Of a DNA stretch of 64,000 nucleotides, positions 34,037 to 46,965 are shown piece after piece. The notes under the pieces are model-generated. The model ran no database searches. It was not told the origin of the DNA and worked only from the letters and a program-made list of their open reading frames with translations. Position 1 is the first letter of the stretch. Every line of letters begins with the position of its first letter. The stretch spans positions 162,078,534 to 162,142,533 of the forward strand of contig OZ005659.1 in NCBI GenBank assembly GCA_963930645.1. Direction: 5' to 3'. The stretch comes from Salticus scenicus. Taxonomy: Eukaryota; Arthropoda; Arachnida; Araneae; Salticidae. The position numbers were made by a program, and so were the translations under genes.

Positions 34037-35424
34037 AATAGTAATAATAATTTGTTTCACTATGTATGCGTATTTGCATATAAATACTTGCTGAAAATGT
34101 TTCATTTAAAAACATTAAAATTCGAAATTTTGAAAATAAATATTTGAATAAAAATTTCCTTGAAAATAAAACTTATCAAAATATGTTTGCTACAATATTT
34201 ATCTGAAGTAATGAATAATAATACATATGAACAAAGTATTTTTCAGATAAGTCTTACTTTAGTTTACTAAATGTATGTTTATTCATACTTCAAAAAATTT
34301 CAAAATTTTACAAAAGGTATTTGACGTTTAGAAATGAAGTTTTCTTCAAAGTATATAATTTATTTCGACAAGTATAATGCAAAACATTTTACATCGATGT
34401 TTACGTACCACATTTTTCTTTTCTAGTGCAGCAATACTTTTGCTTGTGTCCCTGTTCACTTACGTTTCAATGACGTAAGTTTAAATATTAATGTGTTACT
34501 GTCTGAATAATAAATGAAATATTTTCAAATTATGGGTTTTTCTTATATACAAATGTGAATAAAACCACAACATTTAGAATAACTTTTTTTTTTTTCCCTG
34601 AAGAGATTCATTATAATTGGCGAGATTTTAAAATTATATCTAGAAGTCTCCAAATTGATGTTTTAGTAATTAGAAGCTGTTTGCACGTTAGTGTAATAAC
34701 CATCATTCTCTCTAAATAATCAAAAACGGTGTTTAAATGAAAAATAAATTTTATTGTTATTTTTCGTTAAATAAACTAAACTATGACAAGTTGTACTATG
34801 AATAGTAAACCAATTCATTCTCTATATGTATCTCCAAAGCTCCTTATTCCTACCACTACACTCTATTTATAAAATTAAATTTATAGGCTTATTTTATGAA
34901 AACAAAATTGCTATTAAAAATTACTACTAATCAATAACTATGCTACCATGCATTCTCCAGCTAGAGAAATCTGAAAAATAAGATGTAAAATCAAGAAAAA
35001 AAGAAAAAAAAAACTTCATAATGTTTACACGTATTTAACACATCTGCTTATGCATAAAAATTGTAAAATGAATTGTTCACAAAATATTTATTAATTAAAT
35101 TATTCGCAAAATATGCACTAACAGAATTGTGTACAAACTATATAGCTATAAAATATATAGTTGTAACATATAAACAAAAAAATTAAAATAAACATAATAA
35201 CTGTTTCTTTTGTGTCAATTTAAAAAAAAAATAATATTATAGTTTTAAAAAATTAAAGAACACGCTTTTATAGAAATGTGAACTAAAAAGCACAAAATAT
35301 CTATCTTAGTATTAAAATGCAGGGTAAGAGAAAATCGTGTGAGTGACACACCATAATATTTACATACATTTAAATCTTTAATTAAAATAATTTAGAATTA
35401 AACAAAAACTATTTTTAAAAAATC

Positions 35425-35495
35425 TCCCCTGAATGGGCTCGAACGCCGGACCTTTAGGTTCGTAGCGCGGCTTTACCTTGCAGCCACGGCGTTCA
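35425..35495 (-). repeat. tRNA-like sequence (pseudo-tRNA or SINE head)
   Basis: On the minus strand, GAACGCCGTGGCTGCAAGGT then AAAGCC forms a good D arm (GGCT/AGCC with GG in the loop), and GGCGTTCGAGCCC resembles a B box (GTTCGAnnC). The anticodon and T stems do not pair properly, so it is not a working tRNA. It is GC-rich in AT-rich surroundings. A tRNA-derived SINE head or a decayed tRNA copy is the best reading. No SINE tail was identified. Confidence 0.45.
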
Positions 35496-36109
35496 CGTAC
35501 GAAAAGTTTTTTTTTTTACAATATAGATTTTTTGTTTGTTCCCAGAGTGGTTACAAACATACATATAAACAAACATACATGTGAAACAAACATAAACAGG
35601 TGAAGCTAATAAAAGTGTGTTAAAAAGAATTCTATAGGCACAGTTAAAGATATTTTTCCCCCTTATCTGCCTTAATGTAGAGACGCCATGTAGCCAGGAT
35701 GTAGTTTTAGACCCAACTATACTTTTTTCCATGAGACTTTAAATTTGCATTATATGCTTTTACTATTTCAGTTGTATCTGTTTATTTGCATAAAAACTTT
35801 TGGGAGGAAAGAAAGAAATAATAAATAAGTTTTGCATTTTCTATTGAAGCAGCACTTGAATTCTGAGCCCCTTCCTCCCAGTCCTTGAAAAAAAATTCTG
35901 GTTACAGTACTGTGATGGAGGGAGGCTTAACTATGCTACAATCATTTTTTACAGTAGAATGCGTATTTTATTCTGCCACACACTGTTAAAAAATATATAT
36001 AATTGTACGTCGAAAAGTGCTGACAATTTTGGTTTCAGAACATATCGGTGTAAACTTTTGCAATTTTTTGTGCAGTAAATTTATGACACTGCTATAAGTA
36101 TTATAGGAC

Positions 36110-36122
36110 ACACACACACACA

Positions 36123-36161
<39 letters not shown>

Positions 36162-36163
36162 TC
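36110..36163. repeat. (CA)n(AAT)n compound microsatellite
   Basis: ACACACAC followed by about twelve AAT units. Confidence 0.9.
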
Positions 36164-36600
36164 AAGTACTCAATAGCTGCATTATTCGTGACCTTTAAAT
36201 TTTATAATGCTTCTTAAAATAATGCATCCAATTACTTTATTTTAAATATTAATTTAAAAATTCGATGCTTCGAAGGATTAAGATTAGTAGCAATGTGAAA
36301 ACATTTTTATAAATTTATAAAATAATTTTTAACTTTATCGTTTCAATTTTTTGTTTGTCAAAAATCTTGACTAATATTTTACAATAAAAAATTTAAATCT
36401 AAGTACTAAGGCCTAAATCATAATTTGCGATCTTCAACAGTCAGCAAGTGGCATCATTTTTGTGATTATGGACTAATGAAACTATCTACTGCGATTTTTG
36501 CTAATTTCTATAATTTATTTATTTATTTATTTTGTACGGCTGGACTATTTCTTTCAAACAGCGATTTTGTGTTGTCGCCATTTAAGAACGTGCAAATATT

Positions 36601-37343
36601 TACTTTCTTATATGTAGAAAAGAAGAGAGTAATGGATTATTGAACTTTTTAGAACTCCAGTTTTCGATAGAATTACACGTTTTGAGACATCATAAACACG
36701 ATTTGGCTGTTTCCAGAAAAGAGCTGTATGTACGTGTGTGTATCAAAAATTTTGTGGGCAATGTTTTCTACGAATCATTGAACGAAATTTATCCAAAGTT
36801 GGTATTTAGTTGGACACTTACAAAAACTAGTGCTGGTTAGATTTAGGAACCAATCGCACAACAGGCGGCACCATGATTCCATTTTATCTAAATTTTTAAT
36901 ATGGCAGTATAGGCCAAAATTTTGTGTAAATGTGCATAGAGTTATTTTTAACATGTGATCGTAAAAATGAAATGGATTAATGATAATAGCACCAATAAAA
37001 CAGGAAAATATATGCATGTGGGGAAGTACCCCCTCCCCCCTCCCTCAGGGGTGTAAATTTTAAAAGTAGGAATCATTCGAAAGATCTCGTCAATATCATA
37101 AAAATAAATAGTTGAACCATAGATCTGTGATAATTTAAAACTAAAAAAAAAAAAAAAATCTCATTTTTTTTTTATATTGAAACAAACTGACTTTGTTTCT
37201 TCATTAAGTGTTATAATTCTGTCAAGTAAAAATCATCTGCATTTATCATGGAAAATATTTTAGTGATATATTAAATGATTTGTACTCATGAATTTATGTA
37301 AAAGTATACAGAAGAAAGTCTTGTAGCGGCCCCATCATACTAG
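36601..37343 (+). mobile_element. Helitron-like family B, copy 3 (complete)
   Basis: Starts TACTTTCTTATATGTAGAAA, keeps the ACACGTTTTGAGACAT block and the C-rich tract (CCCCCTCCCCCCTCCC, 37028-37043). It ends ACAGAAGAAAGTCTTGTAGC, GGCCCCATCATACTAG (CTAG 37340-37343), followed by TTTT. Compared with copy 1 the 3' palindrome has changed from TGTGGCCACA to TGTAGCGGCCCCA. Same orientation as copy 1. No ORF of its own. Confidence 0.65.
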
Positions 37344-39283
37344 TTTTGTTTTTTACTTAAAATAGACAATTTTGAAAAACCGGATTACCACTTGTTCTAG
37401 AAGTTCAAATTTGTCAGGTATTGCTTCTGTAATTGATTCGAGAAATATTGTTGGAAACCTCTAAAATATATTCAATTCCCTAAAACTTAAGGAATATTTA
37501 GCTTGATGAAAAAGATGCTGGTCAGATGGCTGGAAAGGAATTTCTCCAATAAAAAAATTGCCAGGGAAGAACAACTAGATTTTATTGGGCACTGTCGATA
37601 ATGGATTGAGAGACCACGGATTTAAACAAGCATCTGTTAAAAATAATATTGTGCACAGATCTGCGAATGATAGTTCGATATCTTAAAAGTCTTTCATAGG
37701 ATGGCGTTTAGTTAATTTAGCCTTCTGAGACGTTAGTAAAATTCTGTTAAAAAACTTTCAGAAAAGTATTTTAATTTTTGGAATCTATAATTGTGCCTTT
37801 ATGACAAGGACGATGTGCCTTAAAAAATAAATAAATAAATAAAAAAAAAAAAAATAAAATCATGGAGGATTCTCATTAGTCTCTTAACAGCAATGGCAGC
37901 GAAGTTTTGACTGAAGATAGCACTATAAACTACAAGAAAATGTAGCAAACATGCATCCTTTGAACATTGTAAGAAAGTGTTTAAGTCCTGCACCATGTGT
38001 AGAGCTGCTCAGGCATAGCTTGTTCATATTTTAAAGTGTCTTGGTTTTACTTTGGATAAGATTCCTTTAGAAAAATTTGTTAAGCTATTTCGGAGACCAG
38101 AAACAATAAACACGGTATGCAAACTTTTTATCTTATTCTTATTCTTTTTTTTTTTTTTTCTTCAGGACAAATTTTGAGCCAAATCTAAAATTACATTGTA
38201 ATTCATTGGTAATCATCATCAACGCATGATATTACGTATTAATAAGCAAAAATTATTAAACAAAATACTAGAAATCAGCTACTGGCATTTCACTAGGTAT
38301 GAAATAAATTATGCTTTTTCTGCCATTGGTATTTCAATACAGAAATCTGCATCATACTTTTACAGATATTTCTATGACTTTATACTGGGTTAAGAATTTT
38401 TGTAGGAAAATACTGCTAGCAATAATAGTGGGACTCTTTCATCGTTGTTTAACTTCTGTTAACGACTGTTATAAAGAGGAATGGTGTTTATAAAATGAAC
38501 GAATTGATAAATGAATAGTGGCGTTCATAAAATGAACACCAGATTTCATTTCGCTTTTCTTTATCTTTACAAAAGTTATATTTATTCACTTTATATTAAA
38601 ATATTTCGTAAACGGATTAAGATAGGCGTAAAAACTATTAACTTTTCTGGCATATTTGAAAACGGTTATGTATGATATATCAATACGGTTATTTTCAATT
38701 GAAATATAATTTTATTGTCATTTAATTGTAGCAATTTACAACATTCCTTTTCACCATAATGTGAACGGATGCGATTCTGATATTGATTTAAGATGATGAC
38801 TTAGTAGACTGTTGCGTTACTTATTTCAAGGAAATTGCGAAATGCATGAAGGAAGCTGGAATATTACAACTATTAATAGGAAGTCAGTCGAATAATATTG
38901 TACAATGTAGAATAGGAAGTAAAGTTACTGAATACCTAGAGAAATTAATGCATCTAATTTGAAGTTTCATTTAAGATTGTACATAAGAATATGAGTAAAA
39001 TAACGCATCTAATTCTAACCCTTTCGCATAGTCATAGAGATATTGAATTAATTTTGTCACATTGATGTATTTTCCGGTCTTAAAGAACCAAGTCATCGTA
39101 ATTTCTTAGTTAAGGAAATGGTGCTTTAGTGTCAATTTAGTTAAGTTATTTTGTAAGTTAAGTCAGAATTTGCAAGTAATAGGAATGGAATTAAGGAAAA
39201 TTATTTAATAAAACTTCACCTATATTTTCTTATTAAATTGAAGATTTAAATTTTGTGAACGTTATCAGATGTTAAAATCGCGC

Positions 39284-39380
39284 GACCTTTGTTCAGGACA
39301 CTTTCAGGGATGAAACATTTTTGCCTTTTTGCTGCCACTATTTTCATGCATAAATTTTTATAGTCATGTGTTGGGATTAA
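39284..39380 (+). mobile_element. MITE family F fragment
   Basis: GACCTTTGTTCAGGACACTT, then TCAGGGATGAAACATTTTTG and GCTGCCACTATTTTCATG match the right arm (read inverted) of the family-F element at 8110-8263. Only one end is seen. Confidence 0.5.
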
Positions 39381-40457
39381 ATAGGACAACAGGTACTGAC
39401 AGGCATTTGTTTCACGACTCTTATACCACTATACTATACTATGTTTCCTTAGAAGAGTCGGGACAAGGTCAAAAATCTGTATCAAAGAGAAGAATCAAGG
39501 ACTGTCCAGGTTCTTATTATTTTTTTTTTTTACATTGCACTTAGTGGAAAGCAGCTGACCTTGAACCGCCTATCTTAAGGAAAATAACTATATTATAGTA
39601 TTTTATTCTTCATTAATCAAGAAAGCATTCGACAGGAGAACACCGTACGGATACAACGATGAAAGAGTCGAGAAAAAAATACGAAGAGTAGACTAAACAC
39701 TTTCGACAAAAGTGTATAAAAATGGTAGTAATGAAAATAGTTCTGTAAAAATTGTTGTAAAAAATAATTAAAATAAATAAATAAATAAATAAACGAAATT
39801 TCTTATTAATGTGTCTTTAATAAGGCCTGGTAGTACGACATGTGAGTTATTCATAAAATTTTGAATTATTTTGTTTTCCTCAAAAATTGAACATTCAAAA
39901 ACCCCACAGTTGTCGAACACTAACCGAATATTTGTATTTAAAATTGAAAAAAAAATTATAAATATGTTTATTTATTTATTTATTTATTTTGTCTAATGAA
40001 ATTCGAATTAGATTTAAGGATTTTTTTCAATTCACTACTTTTAAATTAAAAAAAAAAGTTACACTTGCAAAACTATTTGTTTTGACTGTCCGACTAATTC
40101 ATTAATACATTGACAAAATCTTGAAGCCAAGTTTTTGGACTCATAATTTAAAGAAGAGTTAAAAGGGACTTTACTCAAGATTTTATTTCTGGAAAGTTTT
40201 TATTTTTTTAAATTATTTCGCAAGTGTGTGATTGGAAATGTATATGAGGGATGTGATATATAGCAGAATAGATATACGCATATTTTGCTCAGGAACGCAA
40301 GAAATCGTTATTTTTTTCAAAACCAGCCATAGATGTTGTTAAAACACAAATGAAGATTTGACCACTCTTTTAAGAAGACAAGTAAGAGGAGACTAGGAGC
40401 ACAAGTGAACCCAACGCAAGCAAATACAGGGGGGTTACAGACCCGCCTTTCCCCCCC

Positions 40458-40563
40458 CCTGATTCTTCTGCCAGTATATATATTAGATAACCTTGTACTT
40501 AATAAATAGTGCAAAATTTCGATTAAAAATTCCGAAAGAAAAATACTGGTGGAAGAATCAGGG
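40458..40563. mobile_element. Short palindromic MITE family E, copy 2
   Basis: CCTGATTCTTCTGCCAGTAT at the left is inverted as ATACTGGTGGAAGAATCAGG at the right. About 106 bp, inverted relative to the 3581 copy. It lies beside a C9 run. Confidence 0.7.
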
Positions 40564-41484
40564 AAAAAATGTAGTCCGTCACCACCCTGATATAGCATCT
40601 TTCCCACCAAAGAGTAGCACAATGTACCACTATAGATATGAGACTATATAGATTTTACCATTTTATTAATTATAAATGAGTTATAAATAAATAAATATAT
40701 TATAAATGACGCATTCCTCGTAAATTTGACATAATTTTAAGCAGTGAGAAAATATTTATGGAAATTACTAAAACATTTTATAAGGTAAAATATCTGGTAT
40801 AAAATTTAAGGCATTGACTTATGGATAGTGCGTAGAAAAATACACATCTTATTCAATATAAAGTCAAATGTATGTGACAATATACGATAAAAGAATATAA
40901 ACGTTTATTCTGCAAATATAACTGTTTTTTATATATTGCTTTACAAGCAAGTCATTATTGAAATATATTAATAACGCATTGGAACTATTTTCCTGTATGC
41001 AAGTACTCCGGTAATTACATAATAAATTGACTCAAAAGTCCGTTTAAACCAATTTTCTTTGGTAATGAATCTTGCGAGAAGCCTTATATTAAGTATCTTG
41101 TGTCATGAACTACGTCCATATATTCTAATTATTAATTTATGTAGAAAGCTCTATAACTGCTGCGTTGTTAATACCAGGAAACAAAGCAATATATTGATGT
41201 AAAGGGAATTTCATGAAATTTGTAAGTAGCTGAAATATATTTGAAATGTGATATCGGTTGTTTTGGAGAATAGTACTACGTTAAAGATAGAAGACTATGA
41301 ACTGATTTAAACGCTGTCTTCTTACTTGTGCTTTTAACTATTGGTAAATTTAAATATTTTTATGAATGTTATTTCACTGTATTTTTCATGAGTTTTATGT
41401 ATTAAAAATACATTATAAAAATTTGTGATTACGCAGACCTAAATCTACCATTGAAAAGCAATGTTACGAAATGGCGTTTGCTTA

Positions 41485-42807
41485 GGGGAAGCCGGGGTAA
41501 TAAGAGACAGGGGTTATAAGAGACGCAGTAAAAAAACCCACCAAAAAATATACTTAGACAGCACTAAAAATATGTAATATTAAATGTCATGTGTATTCTT
41601 TACTACAATACACTTATTGAAAAGTTTATAACATATTTTGAATCCTTTTTGTACGACGAAAAAAAACCTTCACTTTGAACTTACCCTGAAAGTTCGTGAC
41701 TTTTTCTAAATTTTCCTTCATTTTTTTTTTTTTTTTTTTTTGTAAGCAAGATGTTTGGGATTTATTAATATGTAACCTTTTGACCAAGACTATGAATTTT
41801 GATGTACAATTTTTTAAAACCTTGAAAGCATTCTTTATTTATATGCTCTAGGCATGTTTCTTATTACCCCATTTTTATTTTTTGTGGGGGTAATAAGAGA
41901 CATGAGTCTCTTATTACCCCCACTGTTAATTCCTGTGTCCCCCCGCCCCAATTGTAGTTCCTGTTAATTCTACCTGACTAGTTTACGAAGAGTTTACCTA
42001 GTGTTAGGCCCAGTCTAAGTTTACCAAGAGAACATTTTTTCCCCCACTTTAAATCAAAAAGCAGTTTCACTCATTAGGCTAGACCATATTTAGTTGATAT
42101 GATTATGTAAATTTATGTTTAGATCGTATATAAGTTAGTATTTAGTCATTAATACTTCATTACGTAAATAAATAAGTTCATTTATAATTACTAGAAAAAT
42201 ATTTTATAACATTTTGTTCGCTTGTATACACTTCAAAGATACGTCTTTTTTGCCTATTTTCGACTACACTTTAGAAATTGGGTAAAATATTTTCTGCCCA
42301 TTTTAGAAATTATATTGATGTTTTTGGTTAATCCCTAAGTTATGTTGATTATGTAGAAGTATCATTAAGTACAATATTATATAACTTAGGACCTAATATT
42401 AAAAGAAATGAATTTCACAAACACATTTATGACAGTTAATTTTCGAGCAAACATATTTTTTGAATGGATGTAAATAATAAAAATTTAAAACTATTGGCTG
42501 ATTCAGAATTGTTTCCAGATATCTTTAATTATCTCACATGATTTTACATTGCTATATATGGACACTTACAAGCCTGGTCTCTTTTTATCCTGCGTGGGGT
42601 TATTAGAGACAAGGATTTAATGAAAATTTCAAAAAATAATTTAACAAAATAATTAAGTTCAAAAATCACCTAAAATATCAAGAGGAGTCCATTTAATGAA
42701 ATTAATACGAGACATTTATTTCAAGTTATTTAGATTAATAGAATATATTTTATTAATATTTTTTGTCTCTTATTACCCCTTTTGTCTCTTATTACACCGG
42801 CTTCCCC
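41485..42807. mobile_element. 1.32-kb TIR element with GTAATAAGAGAC repeats
   Basis: The ends read GGGGAAGCCGGGGTAATAAG and GGGGAAGCCGGTGTAATAAG (inverted), 25 bp with one mismatch, with TA at 41483-41484 and 42808-42809. GTAATAAGAGACA-type motifs recur in both orientations: 41495, 41512, 41890, 41906 (inverted), 42598, 42766 and 42783. The pair at 41886-41921 forms a hairpin with 16-bp arms. Poly-T at 41722-41741. No ORF, so non-autonomous. The TA flank suggests the Tc1/mariner/pogo superfamily, but the TIR is not one I can assign. Confidence 0.75.
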
Positions 42808-42921
42808 TATATTATTATTTTTTCTATTTCCTTTCTTTCTTTCTCCCTCTCCCTTTTTTTTCTTTTTTCAATTTAAACTGTTTCAAAAATATAAATGTCA
42901 TTGTGCATAACTCCAAACATC

Positions 42922-43278
42922 CTAATTAAAATTCCGTTGTATTGTTAGTGCCGCTTTTTCGTTTTCCCACACCAGTAATTTTGAAAGTGTCGTTCTGCCT
43001 TCAGTTTGTAGATGTGATGCTGAGTGGTTGTACTGTCGGGGGAAAAAACACTGTAATTTTGTTATTAATTGACTCAGAAAACTCCAATAGACATCAATCA
43101 ACATGAATTTAAGTGCATTTTTCGAAAATGATATAAAAATTTGAATTCGGGGTCATCTACATACTGAAATGAGCGCTCACTTCGATTTTTTTTTTTTTTT
43201 TTTTTGTATGCAGTTTGTATACTTTATCTTTAGTATTCTGAGAATTATAACAAAAAAAAAAAAAAAAAATGTGTTAGG
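42922..43278. other. Spacer with homopolymers
   Basis: Poly-T at 43187-43205 and poly-A at 43251-43269. No gene recognised. Confidence 0.5.
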
Positions 43279-43299
43279 GGTTATCTGTCATCACCATCA

Positions 43300-44640
43300 T
43301 CAACACGGCTGAAGGAAGCTTGTTCCGACCTCAGTCCATCTGTTACGTGGCATTCCTCTATATCTTCTCCTCCTTGGCCTATATTTCAGGGCTGCCTTTG
43401 TTGTACGGTCAGTACCCATTCGCTCTAAACGTTCTCTCTACTTATTTCAGCAGTTCATCATAGTATGTATTATTGGCTTAGTTTTTAGTTCCTTCCTGAT
43501 GTCATCATTTCGTATTTTATCCACTATAGAACACCACTTCACAATCTTTAGAAATTTCATCTCTGAAGATTGTGTTTCTCTTTCATCACCCTTTTTGAGC
43601 GTCCAAATCTCGCTTCCGTATAGAAGAGTTGGTATCGCCATTTTCTTGAAAAAATTTATTCTGGTATCTTTTCTTGTATTTCTTAACTTTCTTATACCCC
43701 CGCAGGTGTATTGGAACTTATTTAGCTTTTTCTGTTTATGATTGTCGTAATTATAAATGTTACTTCCTAAATAATTAAAATGTGATATTTGTTCATTTGA
43801 TTTACTTTCTAAGATGATCTTTGTTCTTGTGGATTCATTACCTTTAAAAGCCATCACCTTTGTAATCTCTAAAATCATTCTTTGAAATCTTTAATATATA
43901 ATCGTTTCCAATATTGGCTTGAGCAAAATTTGCACATTGCAAATTATCTTCACTATCTTGAAACAAACATATGTCGTCTACAAATAGTAGATTGTTAAAC
44001 AATATTTTTCCAAGACCTATTCCCGTTTTGATTTTGTTTTTCCAGATTCTGTTGATATAACCAATATAGATGTTAAAAAGGTGTGGCAATAAGCTGCATC
44101 CCTGTCTCCCTTGATTTATAATTATTTTGTTCGAAAATTTACAACTTAGGTCTGAACTAATTGTCTTTATATAAGCTTTTAATACTCATAATGAGATGAG
44201 GGGATATCTCATATAAACCGTGGTCTTCCACAATTTTCCTCGATCGACTCTGTCAAAAGATTTTTTAAAATCTATGAAAGCAACTTGAGTTTCTAAATTA
44301 AATTCACAGTGTTTTTCAAATAGTTGTTTCATAGTAAATACCCTGTCCATGCAGGATCTTCCTATTCGAAAACCTTTTTGTTCTTCTAATAATAGTGCAT
44401 ATGAAATATGTTTTTGTATGTTGCCTATAATTCTTGAAAAGATTCTATTTCCAGTGCTCAGTAGGTTAATAATATATCTGTAATTGTTACATATATTACA
44501 ATATCCATTTTTAAATAAGGGGATAATTTTAGAGATTTTCCAATCATCTATAATTTCGCATTGTTTCCAGTATTTATTCCATTTATTCCTGTGTCTTTCC
44601 GATTATTTCCAGCTTTTAATGCTTCTTCTAATTCTTTCTC
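43300..44640 (-). pseudogene. LINE reverse transcriptase pseudogene (RTE-like)
   Basis: Pieces in order from 44580 down: YWKQCEIIDDWKISKIIPLF; YIINLLSTGNRIFSRIIGN; EEQKGFRIGRSCMDRVFTMK; LETQVAFIDFKKSFDRVDRG, the RT block with the first catalytic Asp (FIDFxKxFD); QGCSLLPHLFNIYI; NNLLFVDDICLFQDSEDNLQ, the catalytic FxDD box; then after a frameshift near 43860 KVMAFKGNESTRTK, HFNYLGSNIY, MAIPTLLYGSEIWTLKKG and MKFLKIVKWCSIVD. Two in-frame stops (about 43445 and 43436) precede the C-terminal LERMGTDRTTKAALKYRPRR and GMPRNRWTEVGTSFLQPC. FVDD replaces the more usual FADD but keeps both Asp. Clade assignment is tentative. Confidence 0.85.
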
Positions 44641-44766
44641 TTCTATAGGGAGAAGAGGACTCCATTAGGACTCCGATTATTTCCAGCTTTCCGATTATTT
44701 CCAGCTTTTAATGCTTCTTCTAATTATTTCTCTTCTATAGGGAGAAGAGGACTTCATTAGGACTCC
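44599..44766. repeat. 92-bp tandem duplication inside the LINE remnant
   Basis: CCGATTATTTCCAGCTTTTA through GGGAGAAGAGGACTyCATTA is present twice (from 44599 and from 44691) with two or three differences. Confidence 0.9.
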
Positions 44767-44900
44767 CAATTAGGTTTTCCACAACGTCTGCTTTTATTTG
44801 TTCACCATGATTTCTCATATTGTTCGATCCACTCTTTTTCATTAATAACATTAATATTTGCTTTATCTCGTCCTTATTTAAAAAATTTAATGCCTGTGTT

Positions 44901-45729
44901 ATGATCCATGTAAGTCATTCTTTATGTTAATGTGACGGGGGAGGGGGGGGATCTGTAAATCTAGCAAAATAAAATTAAGATCGTACAACATCTAGACAAA
45001 ATGTTATTGATTCACACCGGAAAGTTTTCAGGAAAAGATAGAATTATAAAAACAAATGATAATACAGATGTTATCGTCTTTATAGAACTTCGGTTATCAC
45101 TGATTCTAGTTTTTTGCATACGTATATACTTAAGTACTTTATTAGGTAAAACGTTTTAGGTATATTTAAATACATTACACTTAATATTGGTCTCTTCGAA
45201 AATAAGCGATATTTTTGAATTAAAAATTGTCTATTATGGCTATAATGATCACCAATATAATTTAAATTTTCTTTCACTTTATTTTATAGATGTGACATAA
45301 TCATAGTTGCGAAATTAGCACCTTTGGGGTACCAGAAAAATTTAAAAGAAACTTTTATTTTATTTAATGAGTGCAAAATACTACAGAAATATATAAAAAT
45401 AAAATTATATTAAACATGTCCTAAAAAAGTATCTAAAAAGTGCTAAATTGGTGATTTTAGGCATAATATGCGAGCTGAAATAATATAGTTATATATACAG
45501 CAATTCATAAAATGCATTTTTTTAGATAAATTATTGTAAGTGAAAAGTTAAACATGAAGTAAACGTTAAACAATTTTAATCGTACTTACCAGTTTTGTGC
45601 CAGTTTAAGTCCTTGAAACTGTACGATTTATTTCATGATTTCCATTAAAATATAGTTTCTAATTAAGATATATTTATAAAAATATTTTTTAAAGACTAAA
45701 ATATCCTTAAAATAATAACCCCCCTTCCT

Positions 45730-45764
<35 letters not shown>

Positions 45765-46760
45765 CATTATAAGTACTAAATGATTAACCTTTTAACTATG
45801 GCAGTAGTTAAGAAGCGATTTATCAAGTCTGTCTTGCATTGAAATTCCATTCTTTTTTTTTTGACAATTTTTAAGTTACACCTATTTTTCTATTTTTAAC
45901 AGTAAGTGCCGTCTATTTAGTTGATTTTTCCCTTCTAGCGTTCATTTAAAGGGTTAAAAATTTATCACCAGTAATCGACGAGGTAAATGTCCCTTGCGTA
46001 TATTTTTGACAACGTAAGGGGTTTAACACGAATACGCAAAATTACATTTTTTCTTTTTTTCCGGTATTGTGTTGATTTAGAAGAACACTGAAAGGTGGGG
46101 TTTGTTTTCTTTAGAAAACGAGAATTCTTGTTTATTACATTAAAATCTAAAAATAATCTTTCTCGTTTAATTTCTTTGCGTTTTACGTTGTTATTTTAAA
46201 TATATATATATCTTTAAACTAATAACTGGAATAAAGCTGCAAATTTGAACACCCAAATTTTTAAGCATTAGGATTCATTTTATGAAAAAAATATATTAAT
46301 CACAATTAATATATATATTTTTTTAATATGAAATTATTAATATTCTTCATAATTAAAAATATTTTTTCAGAGTGGAAAGTGATCATGTTTTATGTTTGGG
46401 TTTCTTAACTGTAGCTTGTGAAAAGAAAAAAAAAGTCGTTCAAGTTATTATTATTTTTTAATATATTAATAAAAGTTTGAGACATGACTTTAACATCAGC
46501 ACCTTCACACATCAAAGGCTTATAACTCTATAAAAAAAAAAAAAAAAGTAAAATATACAACCAATATACTTTTTCGCATTATCGCGACCCCAGGAATTTA
46601 AATATAAAATAAAAATAAGGTATTGCCATTGAAAAAACTCAAAAGTGGTGCACGTTTTAACATGTAGACGACCCCCAATTCAAACTTTGGCTTCATTTTC
46701 TAAACGTACTCACAGTTATCCGAGGAATGTTACATATTTTTTTTGTGCATCGATTACATA
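44901..46760. other. AT-rich region without a gene
   Basis: A G run near 44938-44950 and an A tract at 45730-45763. Nothing else recognised. Confidence 0.5.
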
Positions 46761-46965
46761 CCTGCCAACCACCTCATTAATAAGCATAAAATTGTTTGCG
46801 CCCCTTGAAAAAACGCCCCTTTTTTCACACCACTTTAATTTTAGAGTAATTCTCTTCAAATATTGCTACGATTAAATAAGAATAAAATTACTGTAAAAAA
46901 TGACTGGTGTGAGAAAGCAGGCGTGTACTTAAAATGTTACGCTTCATAATGAGATGGTTGGCAGG
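46761..46965. mobile_element. 205-bp MITE with TA duplication
   Basis: CCTGCCAACCACCTCATTA at the left is inverted as TAATGAGATGGTTGGCAGG at the right, with TA at 46759-46760 and 46966-46967. An inner inverted pair (TTTTTTCACACCA and TGGTGTGAGAAA) lengthens the hairpin. GTTGGCAGGTA also occurs alone at 47171-47181, probably a remnant of a related copy. Confidence 0.75.

Larger units (their letters stand above)
34037..36600. other. AT-rich region, mostly empty
   Basis: No gene. Contains the tRNA-like sequence at 35425-35495 and a (CA)n(AAT)n tract at 36110-36163. Confidence 0.5.
37344..41484. other. AT-rich region without a gene
   Basis: (TAAA)n/poly-A near 37826-37858, poly-T near 38142-38159, (TAAA)n near 39768-39792 and (TTTA)n near 39963-39989. 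It also holds the MITE fragments listed separately. The 37500-38050 part has a slightly less AT-biased composition, but every frame is broken and no domain is recognisable. Confidence 0.5.
43279..44900 (-). mobile_element. 5'-truncated non-LTR retrotransposon
   Basis: Minus-strand LINE remnant. The coding end (TGA at 43300) is followed by TGATGGTGATGACAG and a short tail. The RT and C-terminal region is readable back to about 44640 and weakly to about 44900. No endonuclease domain is seen, so the copy is 5'-truncated, the usual result of incomplete reverse transcription. The 5' part is further altered by a 92-bp tandem duplication (44599-44766). Confidence 0.8.

Noticed and set aside
37500..38050. 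Possible decayed transposase
   Set aside because: Composition is slightly less AT-rich and a few phrases look protein-like, but no catalytic block or TIR could be found on either strand.
40317..40622. 101-codon minus-strand frame
   Set aside because: It crosses the palindromic family-E MITE and a C9 run. A related frame occurs at the other copy (3465-3698) for the same reason.
43499..43741. 80-codon plus-strand frame
   Set aside because: Antisense shadow of the LINE C-terminal region.
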